A stretch of 64,000 nucleotides of DNA, taken from contig BLSF01000035.1 in assembly GCA_012862575.1 (NCBI GenBank), forward strand, positions 62,001 through 126,000, read 5' to 3'. Shown here piece after piece: positions 52,254 to 62,661 of this stretch. This DNA comes from Parietichytrium sp. I65-24A (Eukaryota; Sar; Bigyra; Thraustochytrida; Thraustochytriidae). The position numbers and the translations under genes were made by a program. Every line of letters starts with the position of its first letter. Within the stretch, counting starts at the first letter, position 1. Under the pieces are notes generated by a model. That model saw only the letters and a program-made list of their open reading frames with translations. It had not been told where the DNA came from and made no database searches.

Positions 52254-55200
52254 ATGTCCTCGTCGAGACTGCTGGAAGCGTACAGGACTGTGGGGCTTGT
52301 GTGCGACGATGCCCCGTTCGCGTTCCAGAGACTGGGAAAGGATCGCTTCATCACAACGAGTGTGGGGCGCTCGTTCTTGGTGTACAATGTGGACAAACTT
52401 CTTGTAAGGATGGCGTCGAGCCCTGTCGGGGAGGACGTGATGCAGGGCAGTTTCTCGTGCATGGCATCATTCAGGGAAACCACTTTCACTGCCGCCTCGC
52501 GCCGTGTGCTGGAATGGGAACGCGGAAAGTTTGTCAGAATCGTTCTCGACGGAGACAAGCTTGGGCTGGGGCCAATCTCTTCCTTAATTCTTTTTGGCGA
52601 CTTGGTGGTGGCCGTGTCCGCTGCAGACGAAGCTGCAGGCAGAGCTGATCATGGGAAATTGATTGCCGTTAGCTACAAGACCGGGAAAATCGCCGCGAAC
52701 ATTAAACTTGGTGCAAAATTTGAAGGCAAAAGGTGTCCGGCTTCGTCTCCAACCTGCGTCATGCATCCTGACACCTACCTGAACAAAGTCGTCGTCGGAA
52801 CATCAGCAGGCACACTTGACCTCGTCAATATTCGCACGGGAAAACTTCTGTACAGATTCTCTTTCCCGGATGCAGATGGGAAGACTTGTGCCATTACCTG
52901 TGTAGAGCAGAGCCCGGTGACGGACGTTGTTGGCGTGGGTCTCTCTGACGGCAGAATAGTTGTGCATAACCTCCGTCTGAACGAGTCTCTTATCGAATTC
53001 AAACACGTGGGTTTCGGCCCTGTCACCACTCTAACCTTCCGGAATGACACAGGCGGACCACGCGGCTTCGCCCCTTTTGCAATGTTGGTTAGCGGAAATG
53101 CTGATGGTGAGATTGCCGTGTGGGACCTCGACGAGAGAAGGCTTGCCTCCGTCATCCGCGATGCTCACGACGGGCCAGTTTCCAAGGCATTTTTCTTCCC
53201 GAATGAGCCCCTGTTGGCAACTAGTGGAGCAGATAATTCGTTGAAGATCTACATTTTCGATCAAGAGGATGGTCAAGCTCGCTTGCTCAAGTTCCGTCAA
53301 GGTCACAAGAGCCCCCCTGCAAGTATTCAGTACTACGGCGGCGACACGATCTCCACTTTATCTTCTGGGGCGGACGCCACTGCATGCCACATCCTCTCTG
53401 CAGGCAGGGACCGCTCCTTAAGGCTTTTTCACACTGCAAGAGAGCAGCTCAACTGCGAGCTTTCTCAAGGCTCTCTTGTCCGAAAGCGGGGGAAAGCTCA
53501 CGATAGCAAGTCCGAAAAGTACAAACTTCCCCCGATCGTTGATTTCGCAGCCACGGAGGCGCGCCAACGCGATTGGTGCAACGTCATCAGCGCTCACTCT
53601 GGAGAAGGAACGGCATTCACGTGGTCCTTGGAGAACCGTGTGATTGGTGACAAGGTGTTGCGACCGGATGGAGAACACGGGAAGCTCACTTTGAAACAAC
53701 TCCAAACAGACAAAATCTCGCTCAAAGCCGACAAATTTCCCGCTGTAACGAGTGTCGCCATCAGCGCCTGCGGCACGTTCGGAATAGTGGGAACCGCATC
53801 TGGCGTGATTTTCAAGTATAACATGCAGTCCGGCCTTCCTCGCGGCAGCTTCCCAAAACCTTCTTCTGCAAACTTGACCAAATCCGAGAAGCAAGAACTG
53901 AAGCGTAAGCGCCGCAAGCTCAATGCCTCCAGCGTTCATCTGCTTCCAGGTTTGGAGAACAATATGGAAGGCGAGGGGTTGGATCCTCTAGCTGCCCTGA
54001 ACCTGGACTTGGATAAGCACAGTGGTGCAGTGAGCGGGCTGGGAGTGGACTCTCTGAATGGGACCCTGTTTTCGAGTGGGTTTGATGGGACAGTTCGATT
54101 CTGGGATTTTGTCAGCCACGAGATGAAAGAAGTCGTCAAAATCGGCTCCCCTGTCGCAAAATCTTGCATGAATCGTGATTCGGGGCTTTTAGCATTCGCA
54201 TGCGACAACCTTGCGATTCTTATCTTTGACATTGAAACCTTCAGACCGATTAGAACGTTTAAGGGGCACACTGCATCGATCACCTCGATGGCGTTCAGTC
54301 GCGATGCCAAGTGGTTGGCTAGCTCGTCTTCCGATACAAGTTTGAGAATATGGGACCTTGCCACCTCACGGTGTATTGAGTGGGTGGAGTTTTCTTCTCC
54401 GGTAACAAGCGTTACTTTCTCACCCACCGGGGAATTTTTGGCGACTGCTTTTGCTGACAACGTTGGTATCACGCTGTGGGCGAACAAGACGTACTTTGGC
54501 TCAGCTAAAGCAGATGTTATTGCTCGCAAGCCCATCGTCCTTCAATCTCCAACTGCCTCAGTCGCTGTCGAAGATGTGGAGAACCTGAAGGATACGGATA
54601 GTGTCACAGATGAAGATGAGGATCTTGAGGGCGAGAAAGTGCGGGAAGCTGCCGTGGATGAGATTAGCTTTTCCGGCGGCGATGCATCGAAATGGTACAC
54701 CCTGGCACACCTTGAGCTCATCAAGGAGCGCAACAAGCCGAAGCAAGCAGTAGAGAAGCCGGAGCAGGCCCCCTTCTTCCTTCCAACGACCAAGTCAATC
54801 AACCCATCGTTTGCGCCAGGGGTGAAGACTAGCAATGGTGCGGAGGAGGCAGAAGTCGAGCCAGAGTTCAACTTGGAGCAAGCTGGAGAATGGAGTGACG
54901 AAGAAGAATCTGATGGAGGGGAAGAGGAGGCTGTTGACAAAGAAGAGATTGCACCTTCGAGGGTTTTCAAGGACAACTCTGGCTTTGCTAATGCCAGATC
55001 GAAACTGTTCCTCGCTTTGGAGGAGGCGCATGCCAAATACAGCGCCGGGAGGGTTGCGATGATGCAGATTGACGAGGAAGATGACGATGCCGAGGAGGCA
55101 GTGAGTGCCAGCCCATTTAATGGCGTGGTCAATATGTTGAACTCAATGACCCCTTCAGCTGTTGATTTTGAGCTCAGATCAATGACACTTGGCCCCGAGG

Positions 55201-55457
55201 ATGACGATGGTGCTCACTTGCTTCGAATCACAATGGATTGGCTTAGTGAAGAGCTCAATTCCAAGCGAAATTTTGAGCTTTGTCAGTCTCTCCTTAGCCG
55301 AATCCTCGCCTTGCACAAAGAAACCATTGTTGCGCGTCCTGAGCTCCGTAAAAAGCTTGACAATCTTCACGAGGCACAGAAGCAGTGCTGGAAAAAGCTG
55401 CAGGGGAAATTTCAACATACTTTGTGTCTCTTGAGTTATTTTGCACATCAGCAATAA
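52254..55457 (+). CDS. UTP21: U3 snoRNP processome protein Utp21 (WDR36)
   Basis: 1067-residue double WD40-propeller protein of the small-subunit processome, needed for 18S rRNA maturation in the nucleolus. Family signatures are the start (LLEAYRTVGLVCDDAPF), DGRIVVHNL, the LFSSGFDGTVRFWDF blade, FKGHTASITSMAFSRDAKWL, SSDTSLRIWDL and the diagnostic SPTGEFLATAFADNVGITLW. The highly acidic linker (EEESDGGEEEAVDKEE) and the Utp21 C-terminal helical domain (DFELRSMTL to the end) follow in the family order. No intron is needed. ATG 52254. The last codon is followed by a stop embedded in AATAAA, so the polyadenylation signal overlaps the stop. High confidence in family. Confidence 0.93.
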   Translation: MSSSRLLEAYRTVGLVCDDAPFAFQRLGKDRFITTSVGRSFLVYNVDKLLVRMASSPVGEDVMQGSFSCMASFRETTFTAASRRVLEWERGKFVRIVLDGDKLGLGPISSLILFGDLVVAVSAADEAAGRADHGKLIAVSYKTGKIAANIKLGAKFEGKRCPASSPTCVMHPDTYLNKVVVGTSAGTLDLVNIRTGKLLYRFSFPDADGKTCAITCVEQSPVTDVVGVGLSDGRIVVHNLRLNESLIEFKHVGFGPVTTLTFRNDTGGPRGFAPFAMLVSGNADGEIAVWDLDERRLASVIRDAHDGPVSKAFFFPNEPLLATSGADNSLKIYIFDQEDGQARLLKFRQGHKSPPASIQYYGGDTISTLSSGADATACHILSAGRDRSLRLFHTAREQLNCELSQGSLVRKRGKAHDSKSEKYKLPPIVDFAATEARQRDWCNVISAHSGEGTAFTWSLENRVIGDKVLRPDGEHGKLTLKQLQTDKISLKADKFPAVTSVAISACGTFGIVGTASGVIFKYNMQSGLPRGSFPKPSSANLTKSEKQELKRKRRKLNASSVHLLPGLENNMEGEGLDPLAALNLDLDKHSGAVSGLGVDSLNGTLFSSGFDGTVRFWDFVSHEMKEVVKIGSPVAKSCMNRDSGLLAFACDNLAILIFDIETFRPIRTFKGHTASITSMAFSRDAKWLASSSSDTSLRIWDLATSRCIEWVEFSSPVTSVTFSPTGEFLATAFADNVGITLWANKTYFGSAKADVIARKPIVLQSPTASVAVEDVENLKDTDSVTDEDEDLEGEKVREAAVDEISFSGGDASKWYTLAHLELIKERNKPKQAVEKPEQAPFFLPTTKSINPSFAPGVKTSNGAEEAEVEPEFNLEQAGEWSDEEESDGGEEEAVDKEEIAPSRVFKDNSGFANARSKLFLALEEAHAKYSAGRVAMMQIDEEDDDAEEAVSASPFNGVVNMLNSMTPSAVDFELRSMTLGPEDDDGAHLLRITMDWLSEELNSKRNFELCQSLLSRILALHKETIVARPELRKKLDNLHEAQKQCWKKLQGKFQHTLCLLSYFAHQQ

Positions 55458-55689
55458 ACATGAAATTTACACGCTGTTTCCTTTTCTTATTTTTCTTTCT
55501 TTGCATTGTGGCACTCTCTTGCTTCTTCTTGTTTCAAATTGCTGCACGCCCGGCAGGTCGCATATTTATCTAACGGTTGTTGGAGAAGAGGACTGTTTCA
55601 TGTTATCGAATTGTAACGAAGGACACGAGCTCGCCGAGTAGCTACGCGTCAATCGGTTGAGCTAGTCTTTCAAGCGAAGCAGAAAGCCC

Positions 55690-56049
55690 TCAACCCAGCA
55701 AGTTTCCACCGATGGCGAGTTGATTCAGCTCGCACTCAGGAAAGTAGACTTGGGTGCGATCTTTGTTGGCAAACTCGAGTGCTGAGAGGCAGGCGTCGAC
55801 AACCTGTCCGCGTTGCTTCCGATCGAGCTGGCCTTTAATTGTCAATACAGTGACTCTGGTCACAATGTCCTCCTCCGCCCCTCCGACTGTGGTCCCAAAC
55901 GTCAGAAAGCCGCCTTGGTTCACTTGAATATGGACAAAATCTTCTGGAACTTGGACAACCTCTGCCACAGATCGCCTCAGAATCTGCGCCGAGCTGCGCA
56001 GTACGCTTGAAGCCAGCACGGCTGTGGTGCTCACGCTTATTGTTGGCAT
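55690..56049 (-). CDS. MIF/tautomerase superfamily protein
   Basis: 119-residue protein matching macrophage migration inhibitory factor in length and layout. The catalytic N-terminal Pro directly follows Met (MPTISVST), as required for the tautomerase after Met removal. Next come a helix (ILRRSVAEVVQVPEDFVHIQV), a Gly-rich turn with FGTTVGGAEE where MIF has AFGGSSEPC, the second helix (VVDACLSALEFANKDRTQVYF) and a C-terminal strand. Such proteins form trimers; tautomerase substrates here are unknown. Start ATG 56049. A 25-base CT tract (GA on its coding strand) begins 28 bases upstream. Homology is at motif level only, with no close match claimed. Confidence 0.68.
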   Translation of the reverse strand: MPTISVSTTAVLASSVLRSSAQILRRSVAEVVQVPEDFVHIQVNQGGFLTFGTTVGGAEEDIVTRVTVLTIKGQLDRKQRGQVVDACLSALEFANKDRTQVYFPECELNQLAIGGNLLG

Positions 56050-57348
56050 CTCGGAAGCCTTTCGTGGATGTCTTGACTCTCTCTCTCTCTCTCTCTCTCT
56101 CGAGCGCGCACAAAATTGCCGCGTTGCGCTTGGCTATACGCACACATATCTTTCGCAGCCAATCTATGCCAGTCATGTGCGAGACACTTGCTGTGCATAG
56201 CGTTTGTCTAGCGGGACTTGAGGGACCGTGTAGGACCGTCGGATGGATATTTCTTTCCGTTTATTTTACATTTTTGGAAATCAGATCTAGTCTAGAGACA
56301 GTCAAAAGGTTGTCGGGAATGTCGGGAATTCGAAATTCTTCTTTTTGTTAATTCTGGACATTGGCGGACTTCACAGGCAGTTCAGGCACGCTCAGCTGTC
56401 CTGCGCTTCCCCAGATTTAAATATGAACTTGCAAGCGCCATTCTTAGTTGACGGCTCTACAGTGTTCTCTATCTGGAGCTAGCTACTAGCTCCAGTGACC
56501 ATTTGTAGAATATAATAATTAACTAGATTCGTGGTAACCATTTTGCACATATTTGCGCATGCGTCTCTGACAAGCTAAGAGAGGACTAGTGCACCTGGTA
56601 CTCAAGTATTAGTAGCAATGGCGTGGAAACACAAATAGCTCACTAGTGCGACCAACCATCTCCGTAGCCCATCCGTATCGCCCCTGGACAGGACGGTAGA
56701 GCTGGGAGAGCATGGTAGAGCCATGTAGAGCCATGTAGAGCCATTGCCACGAGATGCCACGAGCACAGCAGTGGCAACACGTAGTGGATTGCAGTGCACG
56801 AGGTGCCGTGGGCAAGGCAATGATGGGCACTGAGGGCCGCGTAGAGAGTGTTATGACAGTTCTAGCGCCGGGATCTCCTGTGACGGCTCTGGTACGAGTA
56901 ACACAAACAAACAAACGGGAAGGACATCGCGTGCGCACGGAGCAGAGCGCGACGCTGCATTGCATTGCATTGCAAAAGTGTTCGCCAAGCGGCCACCAGT
57001 CGTCGGTCTTCACTCACTAGCGGGCGTTGTGCTCGCGTCCCGCACTTCGCGGCGCTTCGTTTCCGTGGTGGGTGGTTTCCGAGGAGAGCAGGGTGTGTAC
57101 GCAGTGCACTTTGCACAGTGCACAGTACTGACAGTGAGTACATTGCACGACTTTAAATTCCATATTTGTAAAGGGGGCGATCCAGCCGAGGAAAAAGACA
57201 GAGTGGCAGTGGAGGCGGTCTCTGGTCTCGTGGTATCGAGAGTGCGCTCATAGAGGTGGAGAAGGAGCGAGCCTTGTTGGTCTATTCAGCTGGACGCGCT
57301 TGGACGTGCCACTGAGTGCGGGAGCAGGTCAACAGCGGCTTAGGCGGC
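56050..57348. other. Divergent spacer between MIF-like and MST-like genes
   Basis: No gene. Holds the GA tract above, a GCCATGTAGA repeat (56715-56745) and GTACTGACAGTGAGTAC-type palindromes near 57120-57140. Confidence 0.55.
56077..56101 (-). promoter_or_regulatory. GA tract upstream of the MIF-like gene
   Basis: Plus-strand CT dinucleotides read as pure GA on the coding strand, beginning 28 bases before the ATG. Either leader or core promoter; function inferred. Confidence 0.35.
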
Positions 57349-58977
57349 ATGGCTAGCGAATTATGGAGCGAGGACATCGACCCAGAGCTGCATTATGAGC
57401 TGATCAGGCGCCTAGACTCCGGGGCGTCGGGCGAGGTGTGGCTTGCCAGTTCAAAGGTGACAGGGGAGGAGGTGGCCGTGAAAATGATCGACTTGGAACC
57501 GGACCTGATGGAAGAACTGGAGCTCGAGATCAAGGCTTTATCCAAATGTTCCAGCGACTACGTCATCAGGTACTATGGCAGTTTCAGAAAAGAAGACTCG
57601 ATATGGATCATCATGGAATACGCAGACGTGGGATCCCTGCAAGACCTGCAGCAATACTGCTTACGGCCACTAAACGAGGAAGAGATTAGAGCGGTTTGCT
57701 CCAGCGTGATGGCTGGGCTGGACTACCTTCATAGCGTCGGCATTGTACATCGAGATATCAAGGCCAAGAATATTCTCATCAACTCTCAAGGTCGTGTGAA
57801 GCTTGCTGACTTTGGTGTCGCCGGATTTCTGAACAGCACGAAGCGAAAGAGGACCACCGCCGTGGGATCGCCGCATTGGATGGCCCCAGAAGTGATCGTC
57901 GAGGCCGAATACGATGGGAAAGCAGATATCTGGAGCATGGGGATCACAATTCTAGAGCTTGGAGAGATGGAGCCTCCCTACGCGGACATGACGGTCCACG
58001 AAGTTCTCCTAGCTATTCCAAGGGTCGACCCACCCGGCTTCACGGAACCGGATCTCTGGGGGCAGGATCTTCGTCAGTTTCTTGCATCTTGTCTCAAAAA
58101 GGACCCGGCGAATCGCAGCGACGCGCACGCTTTGCTTAGTCACAGGTTCATTTCAACAGAGTTTGACAAGCAAACAAAGGGCGACTTTACGGTGCTTCAA
58201 AATATGGTACAAGAATCTGCAAAGCGCCTGATGTGGCTGAACGAGCTTGAGGAGGAGGGCGGCGGAGCTTTCTTCTCGGACGAGGCTTCGTTTCGATCTT
58301 CCATAGAATTTGGCTCAACGGTGGGAGGTCGTCCAGCGACACAAAGTGGAGGCTCAAGAGGCAGTCTTCTCAAGCGCATTTCCCAAAGCTTTTCTCGTGT
58401 TAGCGCTCGAAGAAAAACAAGCTTTAAGGGTGTCGTCAAGGCTGGGGCTGCTTCTAGGGAGGAGCAGGCTGTAACGGATAATGTTCTCGACTCTGCACAG
58501 TCCGTGGGGTCGAGTTCTACCATGGGGACGCCAAGATCGCGCAAGAGCGCCCGGAAAAGTAAGAAGATGACCTTGAGACGGCGGCCTTCATTTCGAAAGA
58601 GCAGATATGGGGCTACATTGTCTTCGCCGGCGCAAGCAGCTGCAGCGCTTGTTGACGCGAACCCGGCCCCGTTACTATTAGATGAAAGATCGTCGATCTC
58701 GGAGCAATCTGACATATCTGAACATACAAGCCCAGAAGAACTGGCAGAACGGCAGCGGAAAGCAGACGAGATTAAAGAGCGCCTGTTTCGGCTCTACAAC
58801 AAGTTTGATAAGAAGACGGACGGAGGTAAGTCGCTGTACAATTTAATTAGGCCTTTTGATTGGATGGGTGTAGTAAGCTAACGCTTTCACTTTCGTGCCT
58901 TCGCTTGAATCGGCGAACTCTGCTTTGAACCCCCTCAAGACAAAGCGCCAAAGTATTTCGACAACTTTGGAAAGTGA
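57349..58977 (+). CDS. STE20/MST-type Ser/Thr protein kinase
   Basis: Exons 57349-58825 and 58940-58977 give 504 residues. The kinase domain (about 17-278) has a glycine loop DSGASGEV, the VAVKM lysine (Lys45), HRDIKAKN near 133, DFG, and VGSPHWMAPEV, the STE20-family activation segment; GCK/MST-type kinases regulate cytoskeleton and Hippo-like growth control. The tail is Ser/Arg-rich and ends in a charged helix (AERQRKADEIKERLFRLYNK). Start: ATG 57349 (MASELWSED); an upstream GTG at 57316 is disfavoured. The frame runs through a GTAAGT donor into a stop at 58881; splicing instead to an AG at 58938-58939 gives a new end YFDNFGK, which I prefer. The last exon is 38 nt. Confidence 0.82.
58826..58939 (+). 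other. Predicted intron at the 3' end of the MST-like kinase gene
   Basis: 114 nt with donor GTAAGT and acceptor CTCAAG, phase 1. Joining G to AC restores GDKAPKYFDNFGK and a stop at 58977; reading through instead adds residues ending WMGVVS. Inferred from consensus sites only. Confidence 0.6.
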
Positions 58978-59162
58978 GCACCCGCACTCTGCCGGGCGCA
59001 GATCATGTGAATCTAAGAACATAAGGATGCTGCACGGCCATTCTCTCGTCCTTGGCGTGCTACGCCTCGCGTGCTTTGCCCTCCCCTTCTGCCGCCAGAG
59101 CAACTGGTGTCCAAGCTGACCATGAAAATTCCTGAATATTGACGAAAGCGCCCGACGCCAGG

Positions 59163-60107
59163 CTATTCTGGCTGAGATGTGAATATTTGTGGCATTGCAG
59201 TTGTACTGAGGCCAGTTTTCGTGTTGATGAAAAATGTCCTTTTCCTTCCTTTCTGTTTAAACCAGCATTTTTCCTCGTCTTGCTCTTGGTTGATCTGCTT
59301 CAAAAACTGCGGAATCACGAGCAAGTATTCCTCCCACTTTACAAGACCGTCTTGATCAATGTCGAAACGATCTTTCAGAAGCAGGAAACGGTCTTCTGTC
59401 AACCCCAGATTCAGCTCGTTCACAATGAGGTCGAACAATTCCGCCTCACTTAACGTGCCGGACTTGTCCTTGTCCGCCTTTTCAAAGACAGTGCGAATGA
59501 AGGTCATGAGATCGGGCAACAGGCTGTCTTCTTCTGCTTTGGCCATCTTTTCCATGCTCGAAACAAACTCCTCGGGTACCTTGTAAGTACTTTGCAACGT
59601 TTTCTTGTTATAGTAGTACGGCCAACCACTTGGATCGACGAGTTGCATCCAGGCGAACTCTGTTTCCGCCTCATCAGCAGCCGTCTTAAAATAATTCGGA
59701 GCTGTGTGAACAAATTCCTTCAAAGAGATCAAGTCGTCCTGGTTCTTGTCCGTAAGTGTCTGCAGCTTTGCGATTTCGCCGTCTGTTAACGTCAGCTTCA
59801 GATCGCGCATCATCGCCCAAAACTCGTCTTTCGACAGGAAACCATTGCCATCCTTATCCCATTTCACAAAAATACTCTCAAAGTAATCTTTGATCGAAGG
59901 GGCCGAGCCCATCATTCCAAGTGTCTTGTCGCGCTCCTCTTTGGCGCTAGAAGCGAGGAGCGCGCGGAGTCGACGCACCTCATTTTTGGCAGACAAGCCC
60001 CTCGGCGTATCCACGTCAGAGGCGTCGAGCGGCTTGTCCAGCTCGTCTCGGATCAATTGCGGAACCTGCGCATCGCCATTGCTTTGAATCGAGCCGCTTG
60101 CCCCCAT
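59163..60107 (-). CDS. N-myristoylation-candidate EF-hand/WW protein with duplicated module
   Basis: 314-residue calcium-binding protein. The ATG at 60107 gives MGASGS, a good N-myristoylation motif (Gly2, Ser6), so the frame's 42 upstream codons (beginning with GTG) are not used. Order: EF-hand 84-95 (DKDGNGFLSKDE), EF-like 120-131 (DKNQDDLISLKE), WW-like 153-178 (WMQLVDPSGWPYYYNKKT), EF-hand 212-223 (DKDKSGTLSEAE), EF-hand 249-260 (DIDQDGLVKWEE) and a degenerate second WW-like part (FKQKGRKRTFFINTKTG) at 282-306. The two halves look like one EF-EF-WW module duplicated. Two loops keep all Asp/Asn/Glu calcium ligands. A membrane-linked calcium switch is an inference; no known named family fits. 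Confidence 0.75.
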   Translation of the reverse strand: MGASGSIQSNGDAQVPQLIRDELDKPLDASDVDTPRGLSAKNEVRRLRALLASSAKEERDKTLGMMGSAPSIKDYFESIFVKWDKDGNGFLSKDEFWAMMRDLKLTLTDGEIAKLQTLTDKNQDDLISLKEFVHTAPNYFKTAADEAETEFAWMQLVDPSGWPYYYNKKTLQSTYKVPEEFVSSMEKMAKAEEDSLLPDLMTFIRTVFEKADKDKSGTLSEAELFDLIVNELNLGLTEDRFLLLKDRFDIDQDGLVKWEEYLLVIPQFLKQINQEQDEEKCWFKQKGRKRTFFINTKTGLSTTAMPQIFTSQPE

Positions 60108-62661
60108 CCTGGACCGTCCGGATTTGGCCTCCAGAGCGCACTGTTTGTGGAATGTCCATGCGGAAGGTAAAAGCGCTGCTCGCTTTTGCTCCACCCTCTT
60201 ATATCGTGCTCTACAAAGATTGCACCAGTACACTCACGGTCAATGATGTTCCGACCTCGCACTATAGGCAGGTCTGAGAGGTCAGGGGAACTGTATAAAC
60301 TGTATGCCACAGCCAAGCCACGTCGCATAAAACTTTGCAGAACGTGAAAGGAACGGAACTATTTCTTGTTTACTCTATACACAACTCCATCCTTCATCCT
60401 CCTCCCTCTTTCATCCTCCACAGTCTTGCTTCTTTTGAGGCTCCCGGACGTGTGGAAATACGTGGAAGGAGTGAACCATTTTCTCCTCTGAAGACCACCG
60501 CCGCAAGCTCAGCGTTTGCGAAGCTGTCCTCGGTAAAACTCTAAAAGCTCCCCCAAAAACCAATTGTTCAGAATTCGGAACCTGGGAGCTGGAGAGCCTT
60601 TTGTTCTCGATCAATGGAAAAGAAACCTAAAGAAAGAAAAGAAGCATTGATGGGATGGGGTGAGCTTTCTTTCTTTTTAAAAGTCGACAGGATTGACAGG
60701 TGTCCCAACCGACTGTGAGCTGTACCGATACCACTCTCACCATTACCATAAAAATGCGAATCGACGGTTGCTTATAATTTCTGTTATCGAAGTTCTAACT
60801 TGACCGTTGCGAATGTATTTTTTCAAGCAAAGTTCAAAGTTTCGAAGTCAAAGTTTTCTCAAGTTTTCCCAAGCCCGACATGGTGGAAAGTAAAAAGAAG
60901 AGTCTAAAACTCACACAAAGTGGTTCGAGTCTACACATCACGATCAGATAGCGACTCAGCCGATGTCCATGGCTGGGTCGTCCGGTTTTCAGTTCTCAGT
61001 TTCCAGAACAGAGCGTCTCAGAGGCTCAGAATCCCAGAGCCACGAGACTTGAGTTTGTCAGGCGCGCCAGTGATGCGTCAGGTTGGAGAGATTCTCTTCC
61101 CAGTTCCCCACTGCTCCCCACTGGTCTGCTTTGCTTTGTTCATACTTGTTGTTGTTCTCTCTCAGTGCTCAGTACTGTCTGCGAATCTAGCCTAAACTGA
61201 TTTGCTATTAGACTGACGTTCTTCACAACGCCATACTCTGCCTCGGCGACAGCGACAGCAACACTGTGACTCCCAGAGCTGTTCAACGAGTAGCTCCAAA
61301 TCCGACAAAGTGGGATCTTGTATCCCAATTTCATTTCCAATCTTCCCTCCTTTTCACCTCTCGTGATACGGTACTGTACTAGTGTCGGTGCAGTGTATGT
61401 ACTTGCAAACCGTTTGCACAAGTTCAACCGTGATGCATCGCCCTGCCGAGTGCGCAGGCCAAGAGCGGTACTGATACCGGTAGTACAGTCACAGACTCAC
61501 AGAGCTCAGAATAATTAATTCAGAACTCTCAAAATTCAGAATTCAGAATATTGAGAAAGCAAACTCCCTTCTCGCTGATCCACGATACTCGTGGGCACCG
61601 ACCCTGGAACAGCGCCTGTGATTATCTGTGATCCCGCCTCGACTAAGTCGGCTCGCCATTGCTACCGAACCCGCTAATGAAAAAATCAGGGTCGCCTTTG
61701 CCGCCTTGTCAATCGTACGAGAGCTTTGGAAATACATTATCTGTGCTGCGAGGAGATTTAGTGGTTTTCGAGGTGAGACAAATTCCCACAAGACTTTGGC
61801 GCAATTGAATTTTTTTTGACACGTTTATATCGACAAGTCTGTTAATAGTCGCAGTGATATGACCTATGAGTAATGGTACTTTTAGATTCAGACGTATTGA
61901 AAAACCCATTTTGCTCTTACGCTTTAGAGACGAAATAGGAAGTACTACTAGTAACCACCCATATGTACACTGAGAGAATCTGAGATTCTTCTGTGGGTAC
62001 CGGTATTTGCTACCAGGAACCTCTATCCGCCCTAATAAGCGCTGGTGTACCCTCACGCAGTCTTACTCTTACCCCTAGTGCCAGGCTCCTCAGTGCACGG
62101 TACATTCGAGTAGTGAGGCAAGCCTAACTAGTTCTACAAACCTCTACTGAGCGAATAGAGTCCTCTCTCCAGACCGGTACTCACAGTGTCAGTACTCAGT
62201 ACTCGCGTGAAACGCTTAGAACGCGTAGTGCGCGCAGTACTGTCTTGCGAGTACCGACTGTGAGTACGTCCTCCCATACAGCGCCGCGAGCGCCAGCCGA
62301 GAGAGAGAGACCAAGAGAGAGACCAAGAGAGAGAGAGAGAGAGGCAGAGTGCTGGTGGTCACTCGCTGTCAGTCACATGCTTGTTGACTTTTTTGACTTG
62401 CGTCTCAGTCAGCGTCCGGAGAGAGCAGCCGGGCATCAAGCTTAGAGTGTTCCGAGTGCCAAGAAGAGACGAGAGAGAGAGAGAGAGAGAGAAGGTTTTG
62501 TCGGGCAGAGTATAGAAAAAAGAACGACACCGTCGCGATCGCAGTCATATCACAGGCACGGAAAGAGAGAGAGAGAGAGAGAGAGAGTTGCAAAAGTAGC
62601 GCTACCGCCCGCGCGGGTGCGAGCACGGGGCGGCGGGGCCCGGGGACGTGCAGCGGGAGTC
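60108..62661. other. 2.5-kb spacer before the partial NEK gene
   Basis: No gene seen. GTAC-centred motifs cluster at 61370-61490 and 62170-62275. GA tracts lie at 62300-62343, 62471-62492 and 62562-62587, all GA on the coding strand of the downstream kinase; the nearest ends 74 bases before its ATG. Confidence 0.55.
62300..62587 (+). promoter_or_regulatory. GA tracts upstream of the NEK gene
   Basis: Three purine tracts (62300-62343, 62471-62492 and 62562-62587) made of GA dinucleotides on the coding strand precede the ATG. Promoter or leader role inferred. Confidence 0.35.
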
